NCBI GenBank assembly: GCA_025056565.1
Contig: JANWWA010000012.1
Location: 1 to 64,000, forward strand
DNA length: 64,000 bases
Reading direction: 5' to 3'
Source: Chloroherpetonaceae bacterium
GTDB lineage: Bacteria > Bacteroidota > Chlorobiia > Chlorobiales > Thermochlorobacteraceae
A model generated the notes under the pieces. That model was not told the DNA's origin and searched no databases. It saw nothing but the letters and a program-made list of their open reading frames with translations. A program made the translations under genes and the position numbers. This document shows positions 15,957-25,389 of this stretch, piece after piece (position 1 is the stretch's first letter; every line of letters starts with the position of its first letter).

Positions 15957-17210
15957 ATGCAGAATGACCATACAATTATTCGGGAAGATAATGCCATTCA
16001 CAGCTTTTGCGGATTGGCAAGCGTCGGCTGGCTGTATCAAAAAATTCGCAACAGTTTCTTCCTCATTTTGGGCACGCACACCTGCGCTCACTTTTTGCAG
16101 TATGCACTCGGCGTGATGATTTTTGCAAAACCGCGCTTTGCGGTGGCAATGCTGGAAGAAGCAGACCTATCCAAGGACTATGTCAATCTCAAACCCATTC
16201 TGGAAGAAATCAAGGCAGACCACCACCCATCGGTGATTTTCCTGTTTTCTTCTTGCACGCCAGAGGTAATGAAGGTCGATTTTGAACAACTGGCACGCTC
16301 ACTCAGCACGCCTGAGCTGCCCGTTTTGTTTGCGCCTGCAAGTGGCTTAGAGTTTGCTTTCAGTCAGTCGGAAGATTCTGTGTTACAAGCGCTGTTGCCA
16401 TTTTGCCCCATAGCGGAGCCGAGCGACAAGCGCGTGGTATTTCTGGGGTCAGTCAATGATGCGATTGCGGACGATTTTCGGCGCGAAGCTGAAGCGTTAG
16501 GCATTCCTGTTGCAGGCTTTTTGCCAGAAAATCACTTGCGCGACTTGCCGCCAATTGGTGCAGGCACGATTGTAGCGCCCTTGCAGCCCTACCTTGCTAA
16601 AGTCGCAATGCGTATCAGTCGTGAGCGTGGCGCAAAAGTGCTTTCCTCGCTGTTCCCATTTGGACCAGATGGCACACGTCAGTTCTGGGAAGACCTTGCA
16701 AAAGAGTTTGGCATGGCTGTCAATCTCCGTGAGCGGGAAGCAGCTGCATGGGAGCGCATCAGAAAACATACTGAGTTGCTCAAAGGGCGGCGCGTCTTCA
16801 TCACCGCCGATTCACTCATTGAGTTACCGCTGGCACGCTTTCTAAAAAGTGCAGGTGCAGAAATTGCCGAAGTCAGCAGTGTCTACATCAACAAAAAGTT
16901 CCATGCAAAAGAGCTTGAGTGCCTTCGAGGCGTGCGCATTGTCGAGCAACCTAACTTCCACCGACAAGTAAGCGATATGCAAGTCCAGCCGCCTGACCTT
17001 GTTATTACATCGCTGATGACTGCTAATCCGCTTATCGGAAAAGGTATCACGGTCAAGTGGAGTATGGAATTTGTGCTTATGCCACTTCACGGCTGGAGCG
17101 GCACAGTATCGCTAGCCGAATTGCTCACGCGCCCATTGCTGCGAAAAGCTCACCTACCTGAGTTTGATGCCTCAGTCTGGACAATGAATGCAATGCCAAG
17201 TTCTGCTTAA
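15957..17210 (+). CDS. bchN: Light-independent protochlorophyllide reductase subunit N
   Basis: A 417-residue subunit of the NB component of dark-operative protochlorophyllide oxidoreductase, which reduces the C17-C18 bond of protochlorophyllide in the cytoplasm. The three Cys ligands of the interface [4Fe-4S] cluster are visible at Cys18 (HSFCGL), Cys43 (HTCAHF) and Cys100 (FSSCTPE), in the family positions. Length agrees with the usual 410-430. It opens the bchN-bchB-bchL-MFS-bchJ-MFS block, all on the plus strand, and lies just behind a terminator, so its promoter is probably in 15930-15956 or within the hairpin region. Confidence 0.95.
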   Translation: MQNDHTIIREDNAIHSFCGLASVGWLYQKIRNSFFLILGTHTCAHFLQYALGVMIFAKPRFAVAMLEEADLSKDYVNLKPILEEIKADHHPSVIFLFSSCTPEVMKVDFEQLARSLSTPELPVLFAPASGLEFAFSQSEDSVLQALLPFCPIAEPSDKRVVFLGSVNDAIADDFRREAEALGIPVAGFLPENHLRDLPPIGAGTIVAPLQPYLAKVAMRISRERGAKVLSSLFPFGPDGTRQFWEDLAKEFGMAVNLREREAAAWERIRKHTELLKGRRVFITADSLIELPLARFLKSAGAEIAEVSSVYINKKFHAKELECLRGVRIVEQPNFHRQVSDMQVQPPDLVITSLMTANPLIGKGITVKWSMEFVLMPLHGWSGTVSLAELLTRPLLRKAHLPEFDASVWTMNAMPSSA

Positions 17211-17299
17211 CCAACAAGTTACCTAGCGCAGCGCAAGGCAAAAAATGAACGCACAAAATCACCTTGCGCTGCAACGCAAACCTCAAAAGGAGAAGAACG

Positions 17300-18976
17300 A
17301 TGCGGCTAACTTACTGGATGTATGAAGGCACGGCACATCACGGCGTCGGGCGCATTGCAAATAGTCTAAAGAAAGTGCATGCAGTCTTCCATGCGCCGCT
17401 GGGCGATGACTATACGCTACCAATTCACACGATGCTGGAGCGCACGCCAGACTTTCCACATGCCACGACAAGCCTCGTTACGGGACGCGACCTTGCACAA
17501 GGCACAAACCGATTGCCCCTCACGCTTAAACAAGTGGAAGCACGCTTCAAGCCAGAACTCATCGTTGTCTGTGCCAGTTGCAGCACGATTCTTTTGCAGG
17601 AAAATTTGCAGCAAGCAATTGATACAGCCGATGTGCAGACGCCTGTAATGCTCTATGATGCCAATCCCTACCGAATGACGGAGACCGAATCCAGTGACAG
17701 GCTCTTTACGACGCTGGTGCGCCGATTTGCTAAGGCGCAGCCACTGACGGAAAGACCAAGCGTGAATTTTCTAGGGCCAATTTCGCTTGGCTTTCATGTG
17801 CGCTCCGATGTGATAGCAATGCGCCGAATGCTAAACGTGTTGGGCATTGAGCTGAATGTGATAGCCCCACTGGGAGCGAGCCTGAGCGACCTTGAGCGCT
17901 TGCCCGCTGCATGGCTGACGATTGCACCGTATCGAGAGACGGGACAAGAAGCAGCAAGGTTTTTAGAGAGAGAATTTGGCACCCCTGCCTTGCTCGAGAC
18001 ACCGATTGGCGTAGAACCGACGCTACGCTGGCTACGGAAGCTCGTAGAAATGATAAATGAAATTGGTGCAAGAAAGGGCGCCAAACCGCTGCAGATGCCA
18101 CCGCTGCAAGCCTTCTCGCTGGATGGACTCAGCGCGCCCAGTTCTCTCCCATGGTTTAGTCAAACCGCAGATATGCACAGTTTCTCGCAAAAGCGCGCAT
18201 TTGTCTTTGGCGATGCGACGCGCACGGTAGCTATTGTCAAGCTCCTGCGTGATGAAATAGGCGCACAAATTGCTGGGGCAGGCACTTACCTTGTTAAGCA
18301 TGCTGACTGGGTGCGCAAAGAGCTGGAAGGATACCTCCCCGATGAATTGTTGGTTACAGAAGCCTTCCAAGATGTGGCAAAACGCATAGAAGCGGAGCGA
18401 CCCGACATTGTTTGCGGCACACAGATGGAACGACATAGCTGCCGCAAGTTTGATATCCCCTGTATGGTTATTGCACCACCGACGCACATTGAAAATCACC
18501 TCTTGGGATACTATCCCTTTATTGGCTTTGACGGTGCCGACGTCATTGCGGACCGCATCTACACCACTGCAAAACTTGGTTTGGAGAAGCACCTCATTGA
18601 TTACTTCGGTAGTGCAGGCTTGGATGATGAGAACGATGAGAAGTCTGCAAAATCCAGCACATCAAGCATCACAGTCCCCAAAGAGGTCGCCACAAGCTGC
18701 ACAGAGAGCAATACATCAAAGCAGGAGTGTCGGTCGCAAAATGAGGGCTTCAATGCAGACGCACAAACAAAGCAATCAACGGGGACTGCCACCGAAGCAA
18801 ATGCGGCACGCACCGAAGTCGAGTGGACGGAAGATGCGCAGAGACTTCTAAAAAGCGTGCCTTTCTTCGTGCGCGAGAAAGCAAAGCGTAACATTGAAAA
18901 ATATGCAAGGGAAAATGCGCTGTGGCTCATTACGCCAGAAGTGGTGCGCAAAGCCAAAGAGCACATTGGCGCCTAG
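17300..18976 (+). CDS. bchB: Light-independent protochlorophyllide reductase subunit B
   Basis: A 558-residue subunit B. The ATG at 17300, after AAGGAGAAG, gives the family start [15 protein letters not shown]. Asp36 in PLGDDY is the unusual aspartate ligand of the NB cluster, and the CASCST motif around residue 100 is present. The C-terminal domain ([17 protein letters not shown] to the end) is the conserved small domain. Between the core and this domain is a Ser/Thr/Glu/Gln-rich linker (about residues 435-510), longer than usual. It follows bchN after 89 bp and precedes bchL. Confidence 0.95.
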   Translation: MRLTYWMYEGTAHHGVGRIANSLKKVHAVFHAPLGDDYTLPIHTMLERTPDFPHATTSLVTGRDLAQGTNRLPLTLKQVEARFKPELIVVCASCSTILLQENLQQAIDTADVQTPVMLYDANPYRMTETESSDRLFTTLVRRFAKAQPLTERPSVNFLGPISLGFHVRSDVIAMRRMLNVLGIELNVIAPLGASLSDLERLPAAWLTIAPYRETGQEAARFLEREFGTPALLETPIGVEPTLRWLRKLVEMINEIGARKGAKPLQMPPLQAFSLDGLSAPSSLPWFSQTADMHSFSQKRAFVFGDATRTVAIVKLLRDEIGAQIAGAGTYLVKHADWVRKELEGYLPDELLVTEAFQDVAKRIEAERPDIVCGTQMERHSCRKFDIPCMVIAPPTHIENHLLGYYPFIGFDGADVIADRIYTTAKLGLEKHLIDYFGSAGLDDENDEKSAKSSTSSITVPKEVATSCTESNTSKQECRSQNEGFNADAQTKQSTGTATEANAARTEVEWTEDAQRLLKSVPFFVREKAKRNIEKYARENALWLITPEVVRKAKEHIGA

Positions 18977-19029
18977 GGGGTTCATGCGGTTTTCAGCTTC
19001 AACACTCATCAAAGAAAGGAGAATCAACT

Positions 19030-19854
19030 ATGGGACTTGTGTTAGCCGTTTATGGCAAAGGTGGCATTGGCAAAAGCACCGTGAGTGCCAACCTCTCAGC
19101 AGCGCTGGCGCAAGAGGGAGCATCGGTCCTGCAAATCGGCTGCGACCCCAAGCACGATAGCACGTTCCCGCTTACAGGAATGCTGCAAAACACCGTAATT
19201 GATACGCTCAGCGTCGTCAATTTTCATCACGAGGAGATTGAATACGAAGACATCATCAAAAAGGGCTTTGCAGGCGTGGATACAGTGGAATCAGGAGGAC
19301 CACCAGCAGGGAGCGGATGCGGGGGCTATGTGGTTGGCGAAACCGTCAAGTTGCTCAAAGAGTTCGGTGTCTACTCGCGCTACGATGTCATTGTCTTTGA
19401 TGTCTTGGGCGATGTAGTCTGCGGTGGATTCAGTGCACCGCTCAACTACGCTGATATGGCGTTCATTGTAGCGACCAACGACTTCGATAGCATTTTTGCG
19501 GCTAATCGGCTCTGCATCGCTGTCGAGGAGAAAAGCACAAAGTGCAAAGTCAAACTGGCAGGGATTATTGCAAACAAAGTCGACGAAGAGTATGGTGGCG
19601 GCACGGCACTCTTGGAAAAATTTGCCGAGCGCGTGGGTACTACAATAGTAACTAAAGTGCCCTATCACGACCTGATTCGCCGCAGTCGCCTTGCTGGCAA
19701 GACACTCTTTCAAATGGACGGTGAAGGTAAGGCGCAATGCACAGAGCCTTATCAAACACTGGCACGCAAAATTTTGAACGGGGAACTCGAACCACGCGTG
19801 CCCAAGCCAATGGGTGACCGTGAGATTTTCGACACAATTGGCGGTTGGCTCTAA
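19030..19854 (+). CDS. bchL: Light-independent protochlorophyllide reductase iron protein
   Basis: A 274-residue homologue of nitrogenase NifH that feeds electrons to BchNB with ATP hydrolysis. The ATG at 19030 follows an AAAGGAG site; the longer frame upstream overlaps bchB and is not used. Walker A GKGGIGKS is at 9-16; the homodimer-bridging [4Fe-4S] ligands are Cys97 (GSGCGGY) and Cys131 (DVVCGGF). Length matches the family. The stop is followed 16 bp later by the second MFS carrier, so translation is probably linked. Confidence 0.95.
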   Translation: MGLVLAVYGKGGIGKSTVSANLSAALAQEGASVLQIGCDPKHDSTFPLTGMLQNTVIDTLSVVNFHHEEIEYEDIIKKGFAGVDTVESGGPPAGSGCGGYVVGETVKLLKEFGVYSRYDVIVFDVLGDVVCGGFSAPLNYADMAFIVATNDFDSIFAANRLCIAVEEKSTKCKVKLAGIIANKVDEEYGGGTALLEKFAERVGTTIVTKVPYHDLIRRSRLAGKTLFQMDGEGKAQCTEPYQTLARKILNGELEPRVPKPMGDREIFDTIGGWL

Positions 19855-19870
19855 CACATTCTCTCGAGCA

Positions 19871-21181
19871 ATGAGCCTCTTTCAAAACTTTCGCTTGGGG
19901 TTGGTGCACCTGTCCGTGACGCTGACTTTTGTGCCAGTTACCGGAGTGTTGAACCGCGTGATGATTCATGAGTTTGAGATACTGGCCAGCACGGTTGCGC
20001 TGCTTACGGTAATGCCGTATCTCTTTTCACCCCTACAAGTCTTCATCGGGCGATATGCAGATACCCACCCTATTGCTGGGCGACGGCGCACCCCTTACGC
20101 CTTAGCAGGAATCTTGCTTTGCATTGGAGGCTTACAGCTCACACCATTTGCCGCTATCGCAATCGCCGACTCAGCGCCGTTTGCCCCGCTGCTTGCAGGT
20201 GCAGGGTTCGGACTTTGGGGCATCGGATATAACCTTGCAGTAGTCTCATACCTGTCACTGGCAAGTGAGTTATCCACCCCTGCCGAGCGCCCACGCGTCG
20301 TCTCCGTGATGTGGGTGATGATGGTGCTGGGCTCGATTGCTGCTGCAGTGCTCATCGGTCGAGCGCTGGCACCCTACTCGAACACTGCCCTAATTGGTGT
20401 CTTTCAAAGTGTCGGGTTGGTTTCACTCGGCTGCGCAGCGATAGGACTCTGGAGATTAGAGCCGAAAGCAAAAACAGCACAAACGAGGACTGAAGTCAGA
20501 TGGTCGCCAAGCGAAGTGCTCGCAACGCTCGCAAAAAAGCCAGAGGTAAGGATATTTTTCATCTACCTTGTCTTGATGCTGGCGTCCATTTTGGGGCAAG
20601 ATGTGTTGCTTGAGCCGTTTGCCGCAAGAGCCTTCGCCATGAGTGTCAAGGACACGACACACCTCACCGCAATTTGGGGCGTGGCAACGCTGGCAGCAAT
20701 GCTGCTCTACGGTTTCTTGCTCAATCGTTTCTTTTCTCGCAAGCAAGGGGCGCAAATCGGCTTAGCATTGGCAGCCTGTGGGTTGCTGTTGATTGCGGCA
20801 AGCGGGCTTTTAGGGCTAAAGGCGGCATTCTTTATTGGGCTAGCGACACTGGGACTGGGCACAGGTATCGCCACTGCGACCAATTTAGCCTTAATGCTGG
20901 GAATGACGCCCGAGGGGCAAACAGGAGTGTATATGGGTGCATGGGGGATTGCCGATGCGCTCTCTCGCGCGCTAGGAAATTTCCTGAGTGGAGTGTGGCG
21001 AGATGCCATGACTTATCTCTCTGGCAATCCACTGGTCGGCTATGTGAGCGTGTTCTTGACGCAAGTGCTGCTCTTAGGGGTCTCACTGTGGCTGTTGCAG
21101 AAAATCTCCGAAGAAACAGCTACCCCAAAGCGTGAAGACCTTGCTGAATCCATTGCAATCGTGGCGGAAGGCTCGAACTAA
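19871..21181 (+). CDS. MFS carrier of the bacteriochlorophyll-delivery family, copy 2
   Basis: A 436-residue, 12-helix carrier, the most divergent of the three: the entry motif reads TGVLNRVMIHEFEI and the loop GRYADTHPIAGRRRTPYALAG. The late motif GAWGIADALSRALGNFLSG is family-like. The ATG at 19871 lies 16 bp after bchL; an upstream in-frame start at 19814 would overlap bchL and is less likely. Position inside a bch operon supports a role in chlorophyll trafficking or antenna assembly. Confidence 0.85.
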   Translation: MSLFQNFRLGLVHLSVTLTFVPVTGVLNRVMIHEFEILASTVALLTVMPYLFSPLQVFIGRYADTHPIAGRRRTPYALAGILLCIGGLQLTPFAAIAIADSAPFAPLLAGAGFGLWGIGYNLAVVSYLSLASELSTPAERPRVVSVMWVMMVLGSIAAAVLIGRALAPYSNTALIGVFQSVGLVSLGCAAIGLWRLEPKAKTAQTRTEVRWSPSEVLATLAKKPEVRIFFIYLVLMLASILGQDVLLEPFAARAFAMSVKDTTHLTAIWGVATLAAMLLYGFLLNRFFSRKQGAQIGLALAACGLLLIAASGLLGLKAAFFIGLATLGLGTGIATATNLALMLGMTPEGQTGVYMGAWGIADALSRALGNFLSGVWRDAMTYLSGNPLVGYVSVFLTQVLLLGVSLWLLQKISEETATPKREDLAESIAIVAEGSN

Positions 21182-21195
21182 GGGAGAAAGAGAAT

Positions 21196-21843
21196 ATGCA
21201 TAACGAGCAGTGGGCCACAGAGCACATTAAAGCAACTGGAGCGATGATGGAAAAGTCACCGACCACTGCAAGAATGGGACCAAACAGCGTGATTCAAACC
21301 TTCAATGCGGTCAAGGCCCGTTTTGGAGACAGCAAAGCACAAGAATTGCTCCGCTGCGCGGGTTTAGACAAATACAGCAGAGAACTCCCTTGCGAAATGA
21401 TTGACGAGCAAGAGTTTCACCGCCTTGTGAAAAGCGTGTGCGAGACATTCAATGAGCCAGTGCGCAGTGAGATTTTGCTGGATGCAGGGCGGCGCACAGC
21501 ATATTACCTGCTGCAAACGCGCATTCCAAAATTTTTTCAGTGGCTGCTAAAGCGCCTGCCAACGCGCTGGGCAGCAAAGCTCTTGCTCAGGTCAATTCAG
21601 AGACATTCTTGGACATTTGCAGGCAGTGGCACGTTCGACTATCAAGTAGGTGTAGCCATTGAGGCAGTTGTAGTGGTCAAGTGTGTCGCAAACGACACAG
21701 TTGCTTATTTCTACGGCGGTGCGCTGCACACGCTTTTTCAGACGCTTTTCAAAGATAAGACTGATTTCAAAGTCAAAGTAGCACCATCTAACGATGGACT
21801 ACTATGCCGCTATTCGGCACACATTATCGCTTGCCAACCTTAA
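21196..21843 (+). CDS. bchJ: BchJ-type V4R-domain protein
   Basis: A 215-residue protein with the BchJ layout: the motif ARMGPNSVIQTFNAVKARFG, then CEMIDEQEFHRLVK, and a V4R-like C-terminal region ending CRYSAHIIACQ. BchJ was first named 4-vinyl (8-vinyl) protochlorophyllide reductase, but later work assigned that reaction to BciA/BciB and suggests BchJ carries or channels pigment intermediates. It lies 14 bp after one BCD carrier and 12 bp before another. The N-terminus before MEKSPTTARMG may be shorter than drawn. Confidence 0.85.
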   Translation: MHNEQWATEHIKATGAMMEKSPTTARMGPNSVIQTFNAVKARFGDSKAQELLRCAGLDKYSRELPCEMIDEQEFHRLVKSVCETFNEPVRSEILLDAGRRTAYYLLQTRIPKFFQWLLKRLPTRWAAKLLLRSIQRHSWTFAGSGTFDYQVGVAIEAVVVVKCVANDTVAYFYGGALHTLFQTLFKDKTDFKVKVAPSNDGLLCRYSAHIIACQP

Positions 21844-21855
21844 CTGCTTCCGACT

Positions 21856-23196
21856 ATGCGCGTAACCTTGCAATTTATGCTCTCCAAGTTTGCGATTGCT
21901 TGGATGTTTGCACTCGTAACAGTCAATTTCAATCGCGTGGCTATTTTGGAAGTGGGGCTTTCTGCCATCACAATTGCTACGATGATTGGGCTGTATCCAC
22001 TCTTTGGCCCCACGCAACCACTTTTTGGTCGGCTCACCAGTCGCTACCCAATCTTTGGCTATCGTCGCAGCCCGTATCTCCTCTTAGGGTTGCTGATGGG
22101 GGCACTGGTCTTTCCACCTATGCCAACAGTGCTACGCGCAATGTCTGAAGGCGCACTATGGGCAGGGCTGGTAGGCTTTTTGCTCTTTTTCATTTTCGGT
22201 GCGTCAATTGCCTTGATGGCAAATACATACTTGGATTTGATTGCCGAATGCACCGAAGCGCAACAACGCAGTAGCGTGTTTGCCGCAGCGTGGACAGGAC
22301 AAACGCTCATTATCGTGGTGTGGGCAAGCGTCTTTCGCTGGCTAATGCCGGAATTTAGTTATGAATCAATGCAGCGCCTCTACGCGCTGACGCCCATTGT
22401 GGTAATGACACTGGGTGTGCTAAGTGTGCTGGGCTTGGAAAAGCAGAGAAGTAGAGAAGAGCTCGAGCAGCTTATCAGGTTTGATGCAGAGAAAGCCAAA
22501 GACCCAAACCCAATCGGCGACTCGCTGCAGCGCCTTGCAGGCAATCCAACCGCACAAAAGTTTTTCCTCTTTGTGGCACTTTGCTTTATGGGTATTTTCT
22601 CACAAGATTTGCTGCAAGAAATTTTGGGTGGCGAAGTCTTTCAGATGAGTGTGGGCGAGTCGACCATTTTCCAGCAAATTTTCAACGGCACAGTAACGAT
22701 TGGAATGGGACTGACAGCGGCATTTGGTGCAAAAGTAATGGGTGAGCCAACGCTCAAAACCCCAGCGCTACCAATGGAAAAGCGCAAAACATTAGCGGCT
22801 GGCGGCGGATTAGGCGCAACGCTCTCATTTCTCCTTATCTCACTTGCTATTGCACAGGAGCAACTTCCTTTGCTATATGCAGCCATGGCGTTGAATGGTC
22901 TGTCAGTGGGTGTCTTCACATTTTGCGCCGTAACAATGATGTCCGATATGACGGTTGAGGGCGAGACAGGCAAATATCTTGGACTGTGGAGCATTGCGCA
23001 GGCGATTGGACTCGGCTTGTCGTTTCTGGTGTCAGGCGTAATGCACCATTTGCTGGTGCGCAGCGGCATTTTTTCCAGTGCAGCGATAGGCTATGCCACA
23101 ATTTTTCTCATTGAAGCAGGTTTTATGCTCTGGTGTGTCTTGGCGCTGCGGCCGGCCAGCGTTGAGAACTTGCGTATGGAGGCAAGTCATTCATAG
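21856..23196 (+). CDS. MFS carrier of the bacteriochlorophyll-delivery family, copy 3
   Basis: A 446-residue, 12-helix carrier with the entry motif VTVNFNRVAILEVGL, the loop GRLTSRYPIFGYRRSPYLLLG and the late GLWSIAQAIGLGLSFLVSG. It is closer to copy 1 than to copy 2: both share FQQIxxGxVxxGMG-like segments after an amphipathic central loop. It ends the bchN-to-MFS block and converges on the ABC ATPase gene 33 bp away. Three carriers may serve different pigments or acceptors. Confidence 0.85.
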   Translation: MRVTLQFMLSKFAIAWMFALVTVNFNRVAILEVGLSAITIATMIGLYPLFGPTQPLFGRLTSRYPIFGYRRSPYLLLGLLMGALVFPPMPTVLRAMSEGALWAGLVGFLLFFIFGASIALMANTYLDLIAECTEAQQRSSVFAAAWTGQTLIIVVWASVFRWLMPEFSYESMQRLYALTPIVVMTLGVLSVLGLEKQRSREELEQLIRFDAEKAKDPNPIGDSLQRLAGNPTAQKFFLFVALCFMGIFSQDLLQEILGGEVFQMSVGESTIFQQIFNGTVTIGMGLTAAFGAKVMGEPTLKTPALPMEKRKTLAAGGGLGATLSFLLISLAIAQEQLPLLYAAMALNGLSVGVFTFCAVTMMSDMTVEGETGKYLGLWSIAQAIGLGLSFLVSGVMHHLLVRSGIFSSAAIGYATIFLIEAGFMLWCVLALRPASVENLRMEASHS

Positions 23197-23229
23197 CAAG
23201 CGAAAGAGAAAGCGGAGCGTCAGAACAAT

Positions 23230-24210
23230 TTAGCTATTACTTAAAGCTAAAGTGTGCCAACAGGCAGAAAAGTGCGCAGGCTCATACTCTACCAGCGGCG
23301 GCTTTTCGTGATGGCATTGCGCTGTAGCAAACGGACAGCGAGGCGCAAAATGACACCCTTTGGGATAGTCGGTTGCAGGTGGCACGGTGCCTTCAATGAC
23401 GCTTAGGCGCGTAGACTTTTTGCCCAGCCGTGGAATCGCCTGAAAAAGCCCACGTGTGTAAGGGTGAAGCGGGTTGTCAAAGATTTGTGTAACCGTGCCA
23501 TACTCGACTACTTTCGAGGCATACATTACAGCAACTCGGTGGCTTACTTCAGCAATCACACCCAAGTCGTGCGTAATCATCAGCACGCCCATTCCCAGCT
23601 TTTGCTGCAAGTCAGCAATTAACTCTAAGATTTGTGCCTGCACAGTTACATCGAGGGCGGTAGTGGGTTCATCAGCAATCAGCAATTCAGGATTGCAAGA
23701 AAGTGCCATAGCAATCATCACACGCTGGCGCATTCCGCCTGAGAGTTGGTGTGGATATTCTCGTGCACGCTGCGCTGGAGCAGGAATGCCAACCAGTTTG
23801 AGCATCTCAATGGCTTTATCCTGCGCATCTTTTGGAGAAAGCCGTTGATGCAGACGCACAGCCTCCGCAATTTGCTCGCCACAGGTGAAGACTGGATTGA
23901 GTGACGTCATTGGCTCTTGAAAAATCATTGCAATCTGGTTGCCACGAATTGTGCGCATAGCAGTTTCTGAGAGCGAGAGAAGATTTTGCCCCTTAAAACG
24001 AATAGCGCCGCCTGCAACAAAGCCCGGCGGCGAAGGCACAAGCCGCATAATGGAAAGTGCAGAAACCGACTTGCCACACCCTGATTCCCCAACCAAGCCA
24101 AGCGTTTCATTTTTGTCGAGACTGTAACTGACTCCGTCAACTGCTTTGGCAATACCATCTTCCGTTTTGAAATAAACGGAAAGCGAATCCAGCTCGAGCA
24201 ACTTGGACAT
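23230..24210 (-). CDS. Oligopeptide/dipeptide ABC transporter ATP-binding protein (DppD/OppD type)
   Basis: A 326-residue ABC ATPase. Walker A GESGCGKS near residue 40, signature LSGGMRQRV and Walker B LLIADEPT are intact. The C-terminal oligo_HPY-type segment ([17 protein letters not shown], then [15 protein letters not shown]) with Cys-rich motif identifies the peptide/nickel transporter class. No permease or binding protein is adjacent, so partners must be elsewhere. The gene runs opposite to the surrounding photosynthesis genes. Confidence 0.9.
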   Translation of the reverse strand: MSKLLELDSLSVYFKTEDGIAKAVDGVSYSLDKNETLGLVGESGCGKSVSALSIMRLVPSPPGFVAGGAIRFKGQNLLSLSETAMRTIRGNQIAMIFQEPMTSLNPVFTCGEQIAEAVRLHQRLSPKDAQDKAIEMLKLVGIPAPAQRAREYPHQLSGGMRQRVMIAMALSCNPELLIADEPTTALDVTVQAQILELIADLQQKLGMGVLMITHDLGVIAEVSHRVAVMYASKVVEYGTVTQIFDNPLHPYTRGLFQAIPRLGKKSTRLSVIEGTVPPATDYPKGCHFAPRCPFATAQCHHEKPPLVEYEPAHFSACWHTLALSNS

Positions 24211-24315
24211 TGCAAGAAGGACTGTTTGAAAAGCCTGAATCTTGGGCTAAATTAAACGCAGAACGTTTCATTCTGCAAGCCATAGCTTGCACAACATTGG
24301 AAGGGAGAATAAGCG

Positions 24316-25200
24316 ATGCCAGTTGTAGAAAAGGCGACATTGCCCCAGTCATCACCAAGCCAAGCCAATGGACTAAGCGCCCCAGACAGCATCACTTCAG
24401 GGCAACAGTCTACCAAGCCACGCCTAAGAGAAGATGAACAAAAATTGCCGTTGCTAATTGGACTGGGTATTGTGTATGCAATTGTTTTCTGGTGGTTCTC
24501 TACAGCAGCAATTATCTACTTTAACTTTCAGCCTGCCTACCGTGGCATAGTGTTTGGGATTGCGCTGGCGTTGCTAATTATGGCGCTCTATGTGCTACAC
24601 GCACATCGAGAAAGCCATACAATCGGAAGCGCATTTCTGACCTTTACAGCTGGTTCAATTGTGTGGGCGTTTGTGGAAATCAGTTTCTACACAGGCTTCA
24701 TTGTAGGGCCGCAGGTGCGCCCGATTTTTACCGTTGGACCATCTCTGATTGGCTTTTTCAAAGCAATTCATCGCAGTCTCTATCACGAAGCATTAGTCTT
24801 GGGTTTGGTTGGCATAATGATCGCGCTGCTATTCAAGTCCAAAAATCGATTCGGGGCTTATACCTTCTTGATGTATTGGTTTATGCATCAGTCGGCAAAG
24901 CTCAACATTTTCTTAGGTGTCGCAAACACGGGGCGTGAGTTCGTGCCCGATACGGTGGCCGATATGACGCAATATATGACCATCGCTCATATGAATTGGC
25001 TCTTTCCATTTTCCATTACGTTCTGCACGTTGCTGGTGGCTCGGCTGTTTCAAAAAGTGAGAGAAGAGCACGAGGCATGGCGACAAGTAGGCTTTGCAAT
25101 TATCGGCACAATGGCGCTGATGGCGCTCTTGGAGCATTGGCTTTTGGTCCTGCCACTCAATCAATCGCTGTGGGATATTGTCATCAAGCGGCTGCATTAG
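24316..25200 (+). CDS. PuhE-like (DUF3623) photosynthetic complex assembly protein
   Basis: A 294-residue membrane protein with a polar N-terminal stretch of about 45 residues followed by roughly seven hydrophobic segments. Motifs agree with PuhE of purple bacteria: FWWFST at the first helix, SIVWAFVEISFYTGFIVGP, LYHEALVL, HQSAKLNIFLGVAN, then FVPDTV, and LEHWLLVLPLN at the end. PuhE acts in building the type-II reaction centre and antenna, so its presence beside chlorosome and bch genes is notable. It lies 106 bp from the divergent ABC ATPase, upstream of mreB. Family assignment from motif recognition only. Confidence 0.7.
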   Translation: MPVVEKATLPQSSPSQANGLSAPDSITSGQQSTKPRLREDEQKLPLLIGLGIVYAIVFWWFSTAAIIYFNFQPAYRGIVFGIALALLIMALYVLHAHRESHTIGSAFLTFTAGSIVWAFVEISFYTGFIVGPQVRPIFTVGPSLIGFFKAIHRSLYHEALVLGLVGIMIALLFKSKNRFGAYTFLMYWFMHQSAKLNIFLGVANTGREFVPDTVADMTQYMTIAHMNWLFPFSITFCTLLVARLFQKVREEHEAWRQVGFAIIGTMALMALLEHWLLVLPLNQSLWDIVIKRLH

Positions 25201-25295
25201 CTACGCAAAGTGGAGCAGCAGCAGGTGACCCCACAAGACCGTGAAGGCAAGCCCTGTGTGAGACTCTTGGTGATGCCCTTACCCCCTAAGTTGCT

Positions 25296-25338
25296 GCAAA
25301 TTTAAGTTGATTGCACATGGTTTTTGACTTAAATTTGC
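25296..25338. promoter_or_regulatory. Perfect 12-bp inverted repeat upstream of mreB
   Basis: GCAAATTTAAGT (25296-25307) and ACTTAAATTTGC (25327-25338) are exact complements with 19 bp between. The arms are AT-rich and end 51 bp before the mreB ATG. A dimeric operator is more likely than a terminator, as there is no T-run on the plus strand after it. Confidence 0.45.
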
Positions 25339-25389
25339 GGTTCGGACTGCAAGAATTTCACGAGTGTCTTCTTCATTTCAGCTTCACCA

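Noticed and set aside
24316-25200. BchF-type vinyl hydratase for the membrane protein before mreB
   Set aside because: It is much longer than BchF and carries PuhE-type motifs instead.
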